From: Burkholderiales bacterium
Lineage (GTDB): Bacteria > Pseudomonadota > Gammaproteobacteria > Burkholderiales > Burkholderiaceae_C
Direction of reading: 5' to 3'
Assembly: GCA_016213325.1 (NCBI GenBank)
Contig: JACRAY010000011.1
Span: 186,001-250,000, forward strand
Length of the DNA: 64,000 nt
Numbering within the stretch: position 1 is the stretch's first letter; every line of letters starts with the position of its first letter. The notes beneath the pieces are model-generated. The model was not told the origin of the DNA. It searched no databases and saw only the letters and a program-made list of their open reading frames with translations. Below, piece by piece: positions 1-10,173 of this stretch. The translations under genes and the position numbers were made by a program.

Positions 1-56
1 AGCACGCAGTCGAGCATGGGCTTGGGGTCGCGCAGCGGCTTGGGCAACTCGCTCAT
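1..56 (-). CDS. Start of a divergent regulator gene, probably HexR/RpiR family (partial)
   Basis: Only the first 18 codons are in the window. They read MSELPKPLRDPKPMLDCV and the gene runs leftward off the edge. The visible residues carry no domain. The HexR guess rests on context: it is divergent from edd-eda, and a HexR-like palindrome lies between them. The motif MLDCV would fit the beginning of an RpiR-type HTH domain after a short tail. Any other regulator or sugar enzyme is possible. Confidence 0.45.
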   Translation of the reverse strand, partial: MSELPKPLRDPKPMLDCV

Positions 57-141
57 GGACCGCAACTCTACCGCCCCCCGTTTGGTAACGCATTCGTAAC
101 CCGGAAGCCCCGCTGCGGCGCTTTCCGGGGTAGGATGGAGC

Positions 142-156
142 TGTAACTAAGTTACC
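142..156. promoter_or_regulatory. HexR-like operator upstream of edd
   Basis: The sequence TGTAACTAAGTTACC contains a perfect inverted repeat, GTAAC-TAA-GTTAC. It matches 12 of 15 positions of the gammaproteobacterial HexR consensus TGTAATTAAATTACA. Two of the three differences (C and G) are complementary and keep the dyad intact. It ends 15 bases before the edd start codon, a good place to block initiation. HexR repressors release DNA on binding 2-keto-3-deoxy-6-phosphogluconate, the product of Edd. Binding here is inferred. Confidence 0.65.
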
Positions 157-171
157 TGATTCCAGACCGAC

Positions 172-1976
<1,805 letters not shown>

Positions 1977-1986
<10 letters not shown>

Positions 1987-2612
1987 AGCCGACCGCGCTG
2001 GAAGTGATGCTCGCCGCGCCGGTGATCCCGGTAATCGTGCTGGAGGACGTGGCCTATGCCGTGCCGCTTGCGCGGGCGCTGGTGGCGGGCGGCATCCGCA
2101 TGCTCGAAGTGACGCTGCGCACGCCCGCCGCACTGGCGTGCATGGAGGCGATCGCGAAGGAAGTGCCCGACGCGGTGGTCGGTGCGGGCACCGTGCGCAG
2201 CGCCGCCGATGCGCAGGCCGCCGCCATGGCCGGTGCGCGCTTTGCCGTGAGTCCCGGCTACACGCATGCCGTCGGCAGGGCCTGCCACGACCTGGGCCTG
2301 GCGCTGTTGCCCGGCGTGGCCACCGGCAGCGAGATCATGGCCGCGCAGGAAGACGGCTATACCGCGCTCAAGTTCTTCCCTGCGATGCAGGCGGGCGGCG
2401 TGGCCATGCTGAAGGCGTGGCAAGGGCCGTTTGCGGATGTGAAGTTCTGTCCGACAGGTGGGGTCAATCCGGCGAACGCTCGTGAACTGCTCGCTTTGCC
2501 CAACGTCGCGTGCGTGGGCGGGTCGTGGCTGACGCCGGCCGATGCGATGAAGGCGGGCGATTGGCAGAAGGTCACCCAGCTGGCGCGCGAGGCTGCTGCG
2601 CTGCCTCGCTGA
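1977..2612 (+). CDS. eda: KDPG aldolase (Entner-Doudoroff)
   Basis: This class I aldolase splits 2-keto-3-deoxy-6-phosphogluconate into pyruvate and glyceraldehyde-3-phosphate. The 211-residue length is standard. Glu44 in MLEVTLRT and the Schiff-base Lys132 in TALKFFPA are in the expected family positions. Translation starts at the ATG inside the end of edd, preceded by the SD-like AAGGAG. A larger frame opens far upstream within edd but is out of frame with it, so the short start is right. A second family member at 5882 (minus) is the DgoA type. Confidence 0.95.
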
Positions 2613-2615
2613 GGC

Positions 2616-3005
2616 TCACTCGCCCGCGCGCTGGATCAGCTCGATCTTGTAGCCGTCAGGGTCCGTCACGAATGCGATCACGGTCGTTCCGCCCTTCACC
2701 GGGCCGGCCTCGCGCGTGACATTGCCACCGTTGGTGCGGATCAGCTCGCACGAAGCGTATGCGTCGGCCACGCCGATGGCGATGTGGCCGTAGGCCGTGC
2801 CCATCTCGTACTTGTCCACGCCCCAGTTGTAGGTGAGCTCGATCTCGGCGTGCTCGGGGTTCGTGCCGTAGCCCACGAACGCCAGCGAGTACTTCTGGTC
2901 GGGCCGTTCGGTGGTGCGCAGCAGTTGCATGCCGAGCACCTTGGTGTAGAAGTCGATGGAGCGTTGCAGGTCGCCCACGCGCAGCATGGTGTGCAGGAGT
3001 CTCAT
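2616..3005 (-). CDS. gloA: Lactoylglutathione lyase (glyoxalase I)
   Basis: The enzyme isomerises the methylglyoxal-glutathione hemithioacetal to S-lactoylglutathione. The 129-residue protein is a two-module glyoxalase fold. The four metal ligands of the E. coli Ni2+-type enzyme are all present at matching numbers: His5, Glu56, His74 and Glu122. The absence of the eukaryotic insertions supports the Ni2+/Co2+ class. It is convergent with eda with only 3 bases between stops. Methylglyoxal detoxification next to triose-producing sugar genes makes metabolic sense, but co-regulation is not shown. Confidence 0.95.
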   Translation of the reverse strand: MRLLHTMLRVGDLQRSIDFYTKVLGMQLLRTTERPDQKYSLAFVGYGTNPEHAEIELTYNWGVDKYEMGTAYGHIAIGVADAYASCELIRTNGGNVTREAGPVKGGTTVIAFVTDPDGYKIELIQRAGE

Positions 3006-3024
3006 GCCGCCGATTATGCGACGG

Positions 3025-3564
3025 TCACTTCAATTCAAACACCAGGCAAGTGGTGGTGGCATGCGCGTACAGGGTTCCATCGGGCCCGTAAAGGCGCGCT
3101 TCGGCCGTGGCCAGCTGCCGGCCGCAGTGGATCACCTTGCCTTCGGCGCGCACACGCTGCACCTTGGGGCCGATGGCCTTGACGATGTTCACGCTCAGCT
3201 CGGCCGTTGTGTACGCGCGGCCCGCGGGCATCTTGGTGTGCACGGCGCAGCCCAGCGCCGAGTCGAGCAGCGTGGAGTACCAGCCGCCGTGGATGCCACC
3301 CATGGGGTTGAAGTGCGCAGGGCCCGGTGTGCCCTGGAAGATGGCGAGCCCGTCGCCCACTTCCACCAGGTGGTAGTCCAGCGTGCGCATGATGGGCGGG
3401 TAGGGCAGTTCGCCCTGCAGCAGCCCCTGCATCATCTGCAGCCCCGACTTGCCCGCCACCTGGTCGGCGCGGGACACGCCGCACCCGGCCTTCTCCTCCA
3501 TGGCCATCACTTCGCGCTCTCGTGCCAGCCACTCTTGCAGCTTGTCGTCCATTCCTTGCTCCAC
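3025..3564 (-). CDS. PaaI-type hotdog thioesterase
   Basis: A 179-residue acyl-CoA thioesterase-like protein. The hotdog signature [20 protein letters not shown] lies near residues 86-105 and matches the PaaI/DUF4442 group with the HGG motif on the long helix. The substrate is unknown. An ATG four codons downstream (position 3552) is an equally possible start. It is divergent from marR across 44 bases holding two MarR-like palindromes, so repression by that regulator is likely. Related gene pairs often handle aromatic acyl-CoA, but nothing here shows that. Confidence 0.85.
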   Translation of the reverse strand: MEQGMDDKLQEWLAREREVMAMEEKAGCGVSRADQVAGKSGLQMMQGLLQGELPYPPIMRTLDYHLVEVGDGLAIFQGTPGPAHFNPMGGIHGGWYSTLLDSALGCAVHTKMPAGRAYTTAELSVNIVKAIGPKVQRVRAEGKVIHCGRQLATAEARLYGPDGTLYAHATTTCLVFELK

Positions 3565-3572
3565 GAAATAAC

Positions 3573-3599
3573 TTGCATATGCAATAGTTGCAGCTACAA
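3573..3599. promoter_or_regulatory. Two tandem MarR-type operator palindromes
   Basis: The first box, TTGCATATGCAA at 3573-3584, is a perfect 12-bp palindrome. The second, TTGCAGCTACAA at 3588-3599, is the same motif with one mismatched pair and is shifted 15 bp. Both sit between the divergent thioesterase (start 3564) and marR (start 3609). Such palindromes are typical MarR operators, and the second lies 9 bases from the marR start. Binding by the adjacent MarR protein is inferred. Confidence 0.7.
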
Positions 3600-3608
3600 T
3601 AGTCGATC

Positions 3609-4064
3609 ATGGACGCCGCTGTCAAGCCCCAGGGCTGCACCAACATCAAGCTCAGGCAGGTGATGCGGCGCGTCGCGCAGGTGTACGACGCGGAGGTCGG
3701 CCGCACCGGGCTGAAAGGCACGCAGTACTCGCTGCTGTCGTATGCCTGCAAGCTGGGGCCCATCCGTTGCGGGGACCTGGCGCGCGAGATGAAGATCAAG
3801 CCTTCCACCCTCACGCGCAACCTGCGTCCGCTCGTCGACGCCGGCCTGCTGGCGATGGCCCCCGGCCCCGACGCGCGCAGCCGCTTCGTCACCGCCACCG
3901 AACTCGGCCGCGCGAAGCGGCAGGAGGCGCAGCGCCGCTGGCGCGTGGCGCAGGAAGAGATGAACCAGCGGCTGGGGCCGCAACGCGTTGTGGCGCTGCA
4001 TGCGCTGCTGGACGAATGCATGGACCTGCTGTCCGAAGTGGATACCGGAGAAGACGATGAATGA
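3609..4064 (+). CDS. MarR-family transcriptional regulator
   Basis: A 151-residue winged-helix regulator. Recognition is by the segment IRCGDLAREMKIKPSTLTRNLRPLVDAGLLAMAPGPDARSR, the MarR helix-turn-helix and wing. There is no strong Shine-Dalgarno sequence, and the ATG is only 9 bases from the operator, so the mRNA leader is very short. The stop overlaps the start of the MFS transporter by 8 bases. It probably autorepresses and also controls the transporter and the divergent thioesterase. The ligand is unknown. Confidence 0.88.
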   Translation: MDAAVKPQGCTNIKLRQVMRRVAQVYDAEVGRTGLKGTQYSLLSYACKLGPIRCGDLAREMKIKPSTLTRNLRPLVDAGLLAMAPGPDARSRFVTATELGRAKRQEAQRRWRVAQEEMNQRLGPQRVVALHALLDECMDLLSEVDTGEDDE

Positions 4065-5283
4065 CCAGCCCCGTCCGCGCCACCCGGCGTTCTGGCTCGT
4101 CCTGCTGGCCGCTGCAGGCACATTCGCCCTGATGCTCGGCACGCGCCAGTCGGCCGGCCTGTTCGTGTCGCCGATCAACACCGCAACCGGGCTCGGCGTG
4201 GCGAGCGTGAGCCTGGCCTTTGCCTTCGGCCAGTTGTGGTGGGGCATCACCCAGCCTTTCGCCGGTGCGGTGGCCGACAAGATCGGCACGGCCCGCGTGA
4301 TCGCCATAGGCGCCATGCTCGTTGCACTGGGCGGCTTCATCACGCCCTACATGACCACCACTGCGGGCCTCGTCTTCGCCATCGGCGTCCTCACGGCCGG
4401 CGGTGCGGGCATGGCAGGGCCGGCGGTGCTGCTGGCCGCCACCACGCGCCTGATCGACCCGAAGCGCGCAGGGCTGGCCAGCGGCATCGTCAATGCGGGC
4501 GGCTCCTTCGGCCAGTTCCTCATCGCGCCGATTGCGGCAGCGCTGATGGTCGGCGTGGGCTGGGGCTCGGCCATGCAGATCCTCGGGCTCATCGTGCTGC
4601 TGTGCATTCCCGCGGCGTTCGTGCTGCGTGGCAGCTCCGCCGGCACGTCGGCGCCCAAGGCCGGGCGGCCACTCGGCACGAAGGCGGCGATCGCGCAGGC
4701 GCTGCGCGACCCGAGCTACCTGCTGCTCACGGCCGGTTTCTTCGTCTGCGGCTTCCACGTGGCCTTCCTCGCCACGCACTTGCCGGGCGTGGTGGCGCAG
4801 TGCGGTCTTCCCCCGCAGTGGGCCGGCTGGTCGCTGGCGCTGCTGGGGCTGTTCAACATCGTCGGCAGCGTCGCCATGGGCTGGGCCGTCGGCCGCTGGC
4901 GCATGAAGTCGCTGCTGTCGCTGGTCTATGCAACGCGCGGCATGGCCGTGCTGCTGTTCCTGCTGGCGCCCAAGGACGGCACCGTGGTGCTGCTGTTCGC
5001 GGCGGTCATGGGCGTCACGTTCCTGTCCACCGTGCCGCCTACGGCGGGCCTCGTCGCCAAGTTCTTCGGCACCGCCAACATGGCCACGCTGTTCGGCATC
5101 GTCATGCTGTCGCACCAGCTGGGCGGCTTCCTCGGCGCCTGGCTCGGCGGCGTGGTGTTCGAGGCCACCGGCTCCTACGACCTGGTCTGGTACCTCGACA
5201 TCCTGCTGGCGGCGGGCGCCGCGCTGGTGCACCTGCCCATCCGTGAAGCGCCGCCCGCGCTCGCCCGGACAGCGGCTGCCTGA
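4057..5283 (+). CDS. MFS transporter
   Basis: A 408-residue inner-membrane carrier with about twelve hydrophobic segments, beginning FWLVLLAAAGTFALMLGTRQ. An open frame extends upstream, but the ATG at 4057 overlaps marR by 8 bases and gives the natural N-terminus. The motif GAVADKIGTARV after helix 2 is the MFS loop signature, and the overall pattern is close to oxalate/formate-antiporter-like carriers of this order. Substrate and direction cannot be read from sequence. Coupling to marR suggests efflux or uptake of the MarR ligand. Confidence 0.85.
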   Translation: MNDQPRPRHPAFWLVLLAAAGTFALMLGTRQSAGLFVSPINTATGLGVASVSLAFAFGQLWWGITQPFAGAVADKIGTARVIAIGAMLVALGGFITPYMTTTAGLVFAIGVLTAGGAGMAGPAVLLAATTRLIDPKRAGLASGIVNAGGSFGQFLIAPIAAALMVGVGWGSAMQILGLIVLLCIPAAFVLRGSSAGTSAPKAGRPLGTKAAIAQALRDPSYLLLTAGFFVCGFHVAFLATHLPGVVAQCGLPPQWAGWSLALLGLFNIVGSVAMGWAVGRWRMKSLLSLVYATRGMAVLLFLLAPKDGTVVLLFAAVMGVTFLSTVPPTAGLVAKFFGTANMATLFGIVMLSHQLGGFLGAWLGGVVFEATGSYDLVWYLDILLAAGAALVHLPIREAPPALARTAAA

Positions 5284-5453
5284 ACGGGCGCATGCCCGCG
5301 AAGCCCAGCGCTGGGCGGCGCCTACAAGTGCCTCAGCCACCGCCGTACCCAGGAGGAGACATCGTCCGATCGGATGCCGCGGGTTCGTACTACCATTCAA
5401 GGCGCGCGATATGTGCAGACTATTATCATGTTCAGCACGTCCCGCACCCGAGC

Positions 5454-5636
5454 ATGGAACGCAAGCCCGCACGATTGACCGTCCTGATCGACGCTGAGAA
5501 GAAGAAGGCGTTCGAACTCCTCTGCGCAACCCAGGACATCACGGCCTCGCAGGTCGTGAGGCAACTCATCAGGGACTACCTGCTGAAGCATGGCGTCGAC
5601 TACACGCCCACCCCCGAACGCAAGACCGGCACCTAG
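5454..5636 (+). CDS. Small ribbon-helix-helix (CopG-like) protein, copy 1
   Basis: A 60-residue protein beginning MERKPARLTVLIDAEKKKAF. The pattern is a short beta strand (ARLTVLID) then two helices around DITASQVVRQLIRDYL, the ribbon-helix-helix DNA-binding fold. It shares a strict pattern with the next gene. The frame is open upstream of the ATG, but that part has no similarity to copy 2. The preceding 170-base gap holds two perfect palindromes (14 bp at 5303-5316, 10 bp at 5365-5374) that could be binding sites. No toxin partner is adjacent. Confidence 0.75.
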   Translation: MERKPARLTVLIDAEKKKAFELLCATQDITASQVVRQLIRDYLLKHGVDYTPTPERKTGT

Positions 5637-5646
5637 GCCGCTGAGC

Positions 5647-5674
5647 TTGCCCGGGCCGCGTGTGCGATTAGAAT
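5647..5674 (+). promoter_or_regulatory. Candidate sigma-70 promoter for the second RHH gene
   Basis: TTGCCC (5647-5652) and TAGAAT (5669-5674) are separated by 16 bases, a reasonable match to TTGACA and TATAAT. The predicted transcript would begin about 15 bases before the ATG at 5697. This suggests that the two RHH paralogues have separate promoters although only 60 bases apart. Confidence 0.45.
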
Positions 5675-5696
5675 CGGATTAACATCGCACCCGCCC

Positions 5697-5885
5697 ATGG
5701 ATCTCAAGACCGCCCGGCTTACCGTGCTGATCGATCCCGCGAAGAAAACGGCCTTCGAGGATTTGTGCCGCGACCAGGACATGACGCCGTCGCAGGTGAT
5801 CCGCCGCCTGATCCGCGAATGGATGGAACAGCAGAAACCCCCGGCGCCTGCCCGCAAGGTGGTGGCGCGCAAGCGGGCGCGCTAA
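5697..5885 (+). CDS. Small ribbon-helix-helix (CopG-like) protein, copy 2
   Basis: A 62-residue paralogue of the preceding gene. Both share the pattern ARLTVLID-x-x-KK-x-AFE-x-LC-x-x-QD-x-T-x-SQV-x-R-x-LIR. The C-terminus (KVVARKRAR) is basic and differs from copy 1, which would change DNA contacts or stability. The ATG is clear and the gene ends in a 4-base convergent overlap with dgoA. It is probably a DNA-binding regulator. Its targets are unknown and no toxin gene is adjacent. Confidence 0.78.
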   Translation: MDLKTARLTVLIDPAKKTAFEDLCRDQDMTPSQVIRRLIREWMEQQKPPAPARKVVARKRAR

Positions 5886-6487
5886 GCGGCCACCAGGGCT
5901 TTCGCGCGCCGCGCGACTTCTGCTGCCGGCAGGCCCGGCACATAGAGCGCCGACCCGATCCCGAAACCATTGGCCCCTGCGTCGCGGTACGCAGCCATGT
6001 TGGCCGTCGTGATGCCGCCTACCGGCAGCAGCAACGCATCCGCAGGCAGCACCGCGCGCATGGCCTTCACCGCGGCAGGCGAAATCATTTCCGCGGGAAA
6101 CAGCTTGAGCGCCGCGGCGCCTGCGCGCAAGGCGGCGAAAGCTTCGCTCGGTGTCGCCACGCCGGGCACACAGGGCAGCCCCAGGCGCACGGACTCGGCC
6201 AGCACTTCGGGGTCGAAGTTGGGTGCCACCACCAGCCGCGCCCCGGCCGCGTGGACTTCGCGCACCTGCGAAGCGGCCAGTACCGTGCCCGCACCGACGA
6301 CGCAGCCGGGCAAGCCCGCGGACAGCGTGTGGATGCTCAAGAGAGGCTGCGGTGAATTGAGCGGCACTTCGATGATCGTGAACCCGGCCTGCGCGAGCGC
6401 CTGGCCCACGCCCCCGGCATCATCGGGCGGCAGCCCGCGCAGGATGGCCACCAGCGGGCAGCGCGCCAGTGCTTCGCGAAACTTCAT
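5882..6487 (-). CDS. dgoA: 2-Dehydro-3-deoxy-6-phosphogalactonate aldolase
   Basis: A 201-residue class I aldolase of the KDPG/KDPGal family. It would cleave 2-keto-3-deoxy-6-phosphogalactonate to pyruvate and glyceraldehyde-3-phosphate. The segment IIEVPLNSPQPLLSI and the Schiff-base motif AALKLFPAE resemble E. coli DgoA more than Eda. The start overlaps the stop of dgoK by the ATGA arrangement, so the two are translated together. Together with dgoK and the dehydratase it forms a lower De Ley-Doudoroff pathway. Confidence 0.88.
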   Translation of the reverse strand: MKFREALARCPLVAILRGLPPDDAGGVGQALAQAGFTIIEVPLNSPQPLLSIHTLSAGLPGCVVGAGTVLAASQVREVHAAGARLVVAPNFDPEVLAESVRLGLPCVPGVATPSEAFAALRAGAAALKLFPAEMISPAAVKAMRAVLPADALLLPVGGITTANMAAYRDAGANGFGIGSALYVPGLPAAEVARRAKALVAA

Positions 6488-7362
6488 CTCGTCCTCGCCA
6501 GTGTCCACAAGCCGCGCCACGCTGCTTCCGAGCCCACGCAGCGGACGTGCCGCACGCCCCAGGCCTTCAGGGCCATCGTGTAGCGTCGCGTGAGCAGCGC
6601 ATCGCCCACCACGACGACCCCGGGCGCAAGGGTGGTGCCCTGTGCGCGCAGTTCCTCGCCGATCACCAGTCCCGACAGGTAGCTGGGAGCGGCTTCGCCC
6701 GCAAGGCGATCGAACAGGGACAAAGTGCGGGCGCTGAAGGCCGACTGCAGCAGCCCGGCCGACTGCCGCGCGTGCCACAGCCCGCGCATGAAGGCCTCCT
6801 CGTCGAGCGGCGGCTCGTGCTCGGGCATGCTGCGCGCCAGGATCGAGTGGCGGCGCAACAAGCCATAGACCTCGCCGGTCATGAAGGTCGCGAAGCCGTC
6901 GATGCGCCCTGCCACTGCGCGTACCCACTTGCTGTGGGTGCCCGGGAGCACCAGTTGCGTGTCCTGCAAGCCCAGCAGGTCGAGCGCGCCCAGCACCTGC
7001 GTCTCCTCGCCGCGCATCACGTCGGGCGTGCCGTCGCGGTCGCACGCGAGCCCGGGGACGATGGCGATGCGTCCCGGTTGCACCCACGCAAGGCTGCCGG
7101 CGATTTCCTGCAGGCCCGCAGGGCAGGAGCAATAGGGCGCTTCCATCCAGCCCTGGCGGCTGCCTGCCATGCCGCACACCAGCGCCAGGGGTGCTGCGTC
7201 CATCCAGTCGCCGAATGAAGACGCGAACACGGCAGGAAAGCCGCCGGGCTCGACGCCCAGTATGCCGCGGGGCAGCGACCTTTCCTCGCGCACGCTGCCG
7301 TCGTCGCCGAGCAGCGCGCCGCGCAGCGACGAGGTGCCCCAGTCGACTGCGGCCAGCGCCAT
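6484..7362 (-). CDS. dgoK: 2-Dehydro-3-deoxygalactonokinase
   Basis: A 292-residue sugar-acid kinase phosphorylating 2-keto-3-deoxygalactonate with ATP. The N-terminus MALAAVDWGTSSLRGALL is the phosphate-1 motif of the DgoK family (ASKHA-type fold). LVLPGTHSKWV and FMTGEVYGLL are further DgoK signatures. The ATG lies 2 bases after the stop of the dehydratase, and the 3' end overlaps dgoA. The order dehydratase-kinase-aldolase follows the pathway. Confidence 0.9.
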   Translation of the reverse strand: MALAAVDWGTSSLRGALLGDDGSVREERSLPRGILGVEPGGFPAVFASSFGDWMDAAPLALVCGMAGSRQGWMEAPYCSCPAGLQEIAGSLAWVQPGRIAIVPGLACDRDGTPDVMRGEETQVLGALDLLGLQDTQLVLPGTHSKWVRAVAGRIDGFATFMTGEVYGLLRRHSILARSMPEHEPPLDEEAFMRGLWHARQSAGLLQSAFSARTLSLFDRLAGEAAPSYLSGLVIGEELRAQGTTLAPGVVVVGDALLTRRYTMALKAWGVRHVRCVGSEAAWRGLWTLARTR

Positions 7363-7364
7363 TC

Positions 7365-9098
7365 TCAATGGTTGTCCCTGGGCACGAACGCGCCGCGCTT
7401 GCCCACCAGGAAGTCCAGGTCGGCGCCTTCGTCGGCCTGCAGCACGTGGTCGATGTAGAGCTTCCAGTAGCCAGAGGACAGCGGCGGGGGTGGTGGCTGC
7501 CACCCGGCGCGGCGGCTGGCGAGTTCCTCGTCGCTCACATGCAGGTGCAGGCGGCGCTTCGGCACGTCGAGCTCCACGATGTCGCCGTTGCGCACCAGTG
7601 CCAGCGGCCCGCCCGCCGCTGCTTCGGGCGTGGTGTGCAGCACCACCGTGCCGTACGCCGTGCCGCTCATGCGCGCGTCGCTGATGCGGACCATGTCGGT
7701 GATGCCCTTGCGCAGCACCTTGGGCGGCAGCGGCATGTTGCCCACCTCGGCCATGCCGGGGTAGCCCTTGGGCCCGCAGTTCTTCAGCACCAGCACGCAG
7801 GTCTCGTCGACGTCGAGGTTCTCGTCGTCGATGCGCGCATGGAAGTCCTCGATGTTCTCGAACACCACGGCGCGGCCCTTGTGCACCATCAGCGCGGGCG
7901 TGGCCGCACTGGGCTTGATGACGGCGCCGCGCGGCGCGAGGTTGCCGCGCAGCACGGCGATGCCCGCCTTTTCCTTGAAGGGCTGCGCCAGCGGCATGAT
8001 CACCTTCGGGTTGTAGTTCTGCGCATCCGCGATGTTCTCGCCCACCGTCCGGCCGCTGGACGTGACAGCATCCAGGTGCAGGCTGCCCGCAATCTCCTTC
8101 ATCAGCGCAGGCAGGCCGCCCGCGTAGCAGAAGTCTTCCATCAGGTGCTCGCCCGACGGCTGCAGGTTCAGCAGGCAGGGCATCTCGCTGCCCAGCTTCT
8201 CGAAATCGTCCACCGACAGCTCGACGCCGATGCGCCGCGCAATGGCGATCAGGTGGATCACCGCATTGGTCGAGCCGCCGATGGCCGCCAGCGTGCGGAT
8301 GGCGTTCTCGAAAGCCTGCCGCGTGAGGATGCTGGAGAGCTTCTGGTCCTCGTGCACCATCTCCACGATGCGCCGGCCGGCCGAACGGGCGATCACGTTG
8401 CGCCGCCCGTCCACCGCGGGGTAGGCCGCGTTGCCGGGCAGCCCGACGCCCAGGGCCTCGACCATCGACGCCATGGTGGAAGCCGTGCCCATGGTCATGC
8501 AGTGCCCGTGGCTGCGGTGCATGCAGCTCTCGGCCTCGAAGAAGTCCTGCAGCTTCAGCGTGCCCGCGCGCACCTGCTCGCTCATGCTCCACACGCCGGT
8601 GCCCGAGCCCAGTTCCTGGCCGCGCCACTTGCCGTTGAGCATCGGCCCGCCCGACACGCCGATGGTCGGCAGGTCGACGCTGGAAGCGCCCATCAACAGC
8701 GATGGTGTGGTCTTGTCGCAGCCGAACAGCAGCACCACGCCGTCCACCGGGTTGCCGCGGATCGACTCTTCCACGTCCATGCTGGCCAGGTTGCGGTACA
8801 GCATGGCGGTGGGGCGCAGCAGTGTCTCGCCGAGCGACATCACCGGGAACTCCAGCGGGAAGCCGCCCGCTTCGTACACGCCTATCTTCACCTGCTCGGC
8901 CAGCGTGCGGAAGTGCGAGTTGCAGGGCGTGAGCTCGCTGAAGGTGTTGCAGATGCCGATGACGGGGCGCCCGTCGAACTGGTCGTGCGGCACGCCCTTG
9001 CCCTTGACCCAGCTGCGGTAGGCGAAGCCGTCACGGTCCTGGCGGCCGAACCATTGCTGCGAACGCAGCTCGGAGGGTTTCTTGCGGGGAGGCGTCAT
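7365..9098 (-). CDS. IlvD/Edd-family sugar-acid dehydratase (L-arabinonate/D-galactonate type)
   Basis: A 577-residue aldonate dehydratase. With the start at 9098, Cys59, Cys127 and Cys200 fall on the numbers described for the [2Fe-2S] ligands of Rhizobium L-arabinonate dehydratase, and the catalytic-serine motif RISDARMSG is at 471-479. That enzyme also accepts D-fuconate and D-galactonate. Since the next genes are dgoK and dgoA, D-galactonate or a similar aldonate is the likely substrate here, replacing the enolase-type DgoD. Earlier starts up to 9182 are open but cross the operator at 9121. Confidence 0.87.
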   Translation of the reverse strand: MTPPRKKPSELRSQQWFGRQDRDGFAYRSWVKGKGVPHDQFDGRPVIGICNTFSELTPCNSHFRTLAEQVKIGVYEAGGFPLEFPVMSLGETLLRPTAMLYRNLASMDVEESIRGNPVDGVVLLFGCDKTTPSLLMGASSVDLPTIGVSGGPMLNGKWRGQELGSGTGVWSMSEQVRAGTLKLQDFFEAESCMHRSHGHCMTMGTASTMASMVEALGVGLPGNAAYPAVDGRRNVIARSAGRRIVEMVHEDQKLSSILTRQAFENAIRTLAAIGGSTNAVIHLIAIARRIGVELSVDDFEKLGSEMPCLLNLQPSGEHLMEDFCYAGGLPALMKEIAGSLHLDAVTSSGRTVGENIADAQNYNPKVIMPLAQPFKEKAGIAVLRGNLAPRGAVIKPSAATPALMVHKGRAVVFENIEDFHARIDDENLDVDETCVLVLKNCGPKGYPGMAEVGNMPLPPKVLRKGITDMVRISDARMSGTAYGTVVLHTTPEAAAGGPLALVRNGDIVELDVPKRRLHLHVSDEELASRRAGWQPPPPPLSSGYWKLYIDHVLQADEGADLDFLVGKRGAFVPRDNH

Positions 9099-9120
9099 CA
9101 GGGTATTTCCGGAAGGTCCA

Positions 9121-9133
9121 AACATATTATGTT
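9121..9133. promoter_or_regulatory. Palindromic operator between the divergent sugar-acid operons
   Basis: AACATATTATGTT is a near-perfect palindrome (six complementary pairs around the centre) in the 68 bases between the dehydratase (minus) and the dehydrogenase (plus). It shares the core CATATnAT with a second palindrome at 10174. Both probably bind the FadR-type GntR protein encoded at 14379, which would co-ordinate the two arms. The assignment is inference from position and symmetry. Confidence 0.5.
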
Positions 9134-9166
9134 CATACGATTGGGGTGGATTTCTACGGACAAACC

Positions 9167-10126
9167 ATGAGCGAAAAATCACCCCCGGCGGTGCTCACCG
9201 TCGCCAAGCTGCCGCCCTTCTATTTCGACCCGCTGTGCGCCGCTTTCGACGTGCACGACCGGCTGCACGAGGCCGACCCGCAAGCCTTCGCGCGCATCGC
9301 GCCGACGATCCGCGGCGTCACCGGCGGCGGCGAGTCGAAAGTGCCGCGCGCGCTCATCGAGCAGCTGCCGGCGCTGGAGGTGATCTCCATCATGGGCGTC
9401 GGCTATGACGGCGTCGACGTGGCTGCTGCCAAGGAGCGCGGCATCCCCGTGACGCACACGCCCGGCGTGCTCGACGACGAAGTCGCCGACCTGGCGCTCG
9501 GCCTCATGCTGTCGGTCGCGCGGCGCATCCCGCTGGCCGACCGCTACGTGCGCGACGGCCAGTGGGCTGCGAAGGGCCCGATGCCGCTGGCGCGCAAGAT
9601 GTCGGGCGCGCGCCTGGGCATCGTGGGCCTGGGGCGCATCGGCGGCGCCATCGCGAAACGCGCCGAGGCCTTCGGCATGAAGATCGCGTACTGCACGCGC
9701 AACCGCCGGCCCGAGTCGGCGTACGGCTACTTCGGCGACGTGAAGCAACTCGCTGCCAACTCCGACTTCCTGGTCGTCATCACGCCCGGCGGCGCCGGCA
9801 CGCGCCACCTCATCAATGCCGAAGTGCTGGAAGCCCTGGGCCCGCGCGGCTTCCTCTTCAATGTCGCGCGCGGCTCGGTCGTCGACGAGCAGGCGCTCAT
9901 CGCGGCGCTGCAGCAGGGCAGGATCGCCGGGGCGGGGCTGGACGTTTTCGAGAATGAGCCGAACGTGCCCGAGGCGCTGCGCGCGATGGACAACGTCGTG
10001 CTCACGCCGCACATGGCGAGCGCCACGCACGAAACGCGGCAAGCCATGGCCGACCTGGCGCTGGACAACCTGAAGGCGCACTTTGCCGGCAGGCCGCTCC
10101 TGAGCCCGGTGCCCGAGTGCCGCTAG
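9167..10126 (+). CDS. D-isomer-specific 2-hydroxyacid dehydrogenase
   Basis: A 319-residue NAD(P)-dependent oxidoreductase of the GhrB/hydroxypyruvate-reductase type. The Rossmann motif is GIVGLGRIGGAI. The catalytic Arg is in NVARGSVVDE, the Glu in DVFENEPNVP and the His in LTPHMAS. Substrates in this subgroup include glyoxylate, hydroxypyruvate and 2-ketogluconate. A GTG at 9146 is an alternative start. It is divergent from the dehydratase operon and upstream of the ABC importer, so it probably serves the same sugar-acid regulon. Confidence 0.87.
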   Translation: MSEKSPPAVLTVAKLPPFYFDPLCAAFDVHDRLHEADPQAFARIAPTIRGVTGGGESKVPRALIEQLPALEVISIMGVGYDGVDVAAAKERGIPVTHTPGVLDDEVADLALGLMLSVARRIPLADRYVRDGQWAAKGPMPLARKMSGARLGIVGLGRIGGAIAKRAEAFGMKIAYCTRNRRPESAYGYFGDVKQLAANSDFLVVITPGGAGTRHLINAEVLEALGPRGFLFNVARGSVVDEQALIAALQQGRIAGAGLDVFENEPNVPEALRAMDNVVLTPHMASATHETRQAMADLALDNLKAHFAGRPLLSPVPECR

Positions 10127-10173
10127 CGCGGGTCGGATTCGGGTTTCTCCGGAAGCAGCCCAAGGTTCTAATC

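Noticed and set aside
5284..5453. Short coding frame before the first RHH gene, with AGGAGG at 5351-5356
   Set aside because: No ATG, GTG or TTG is at a proper distance after the SD-like sequence, and the in-frame extension of the RHH gene has no paralogue support.
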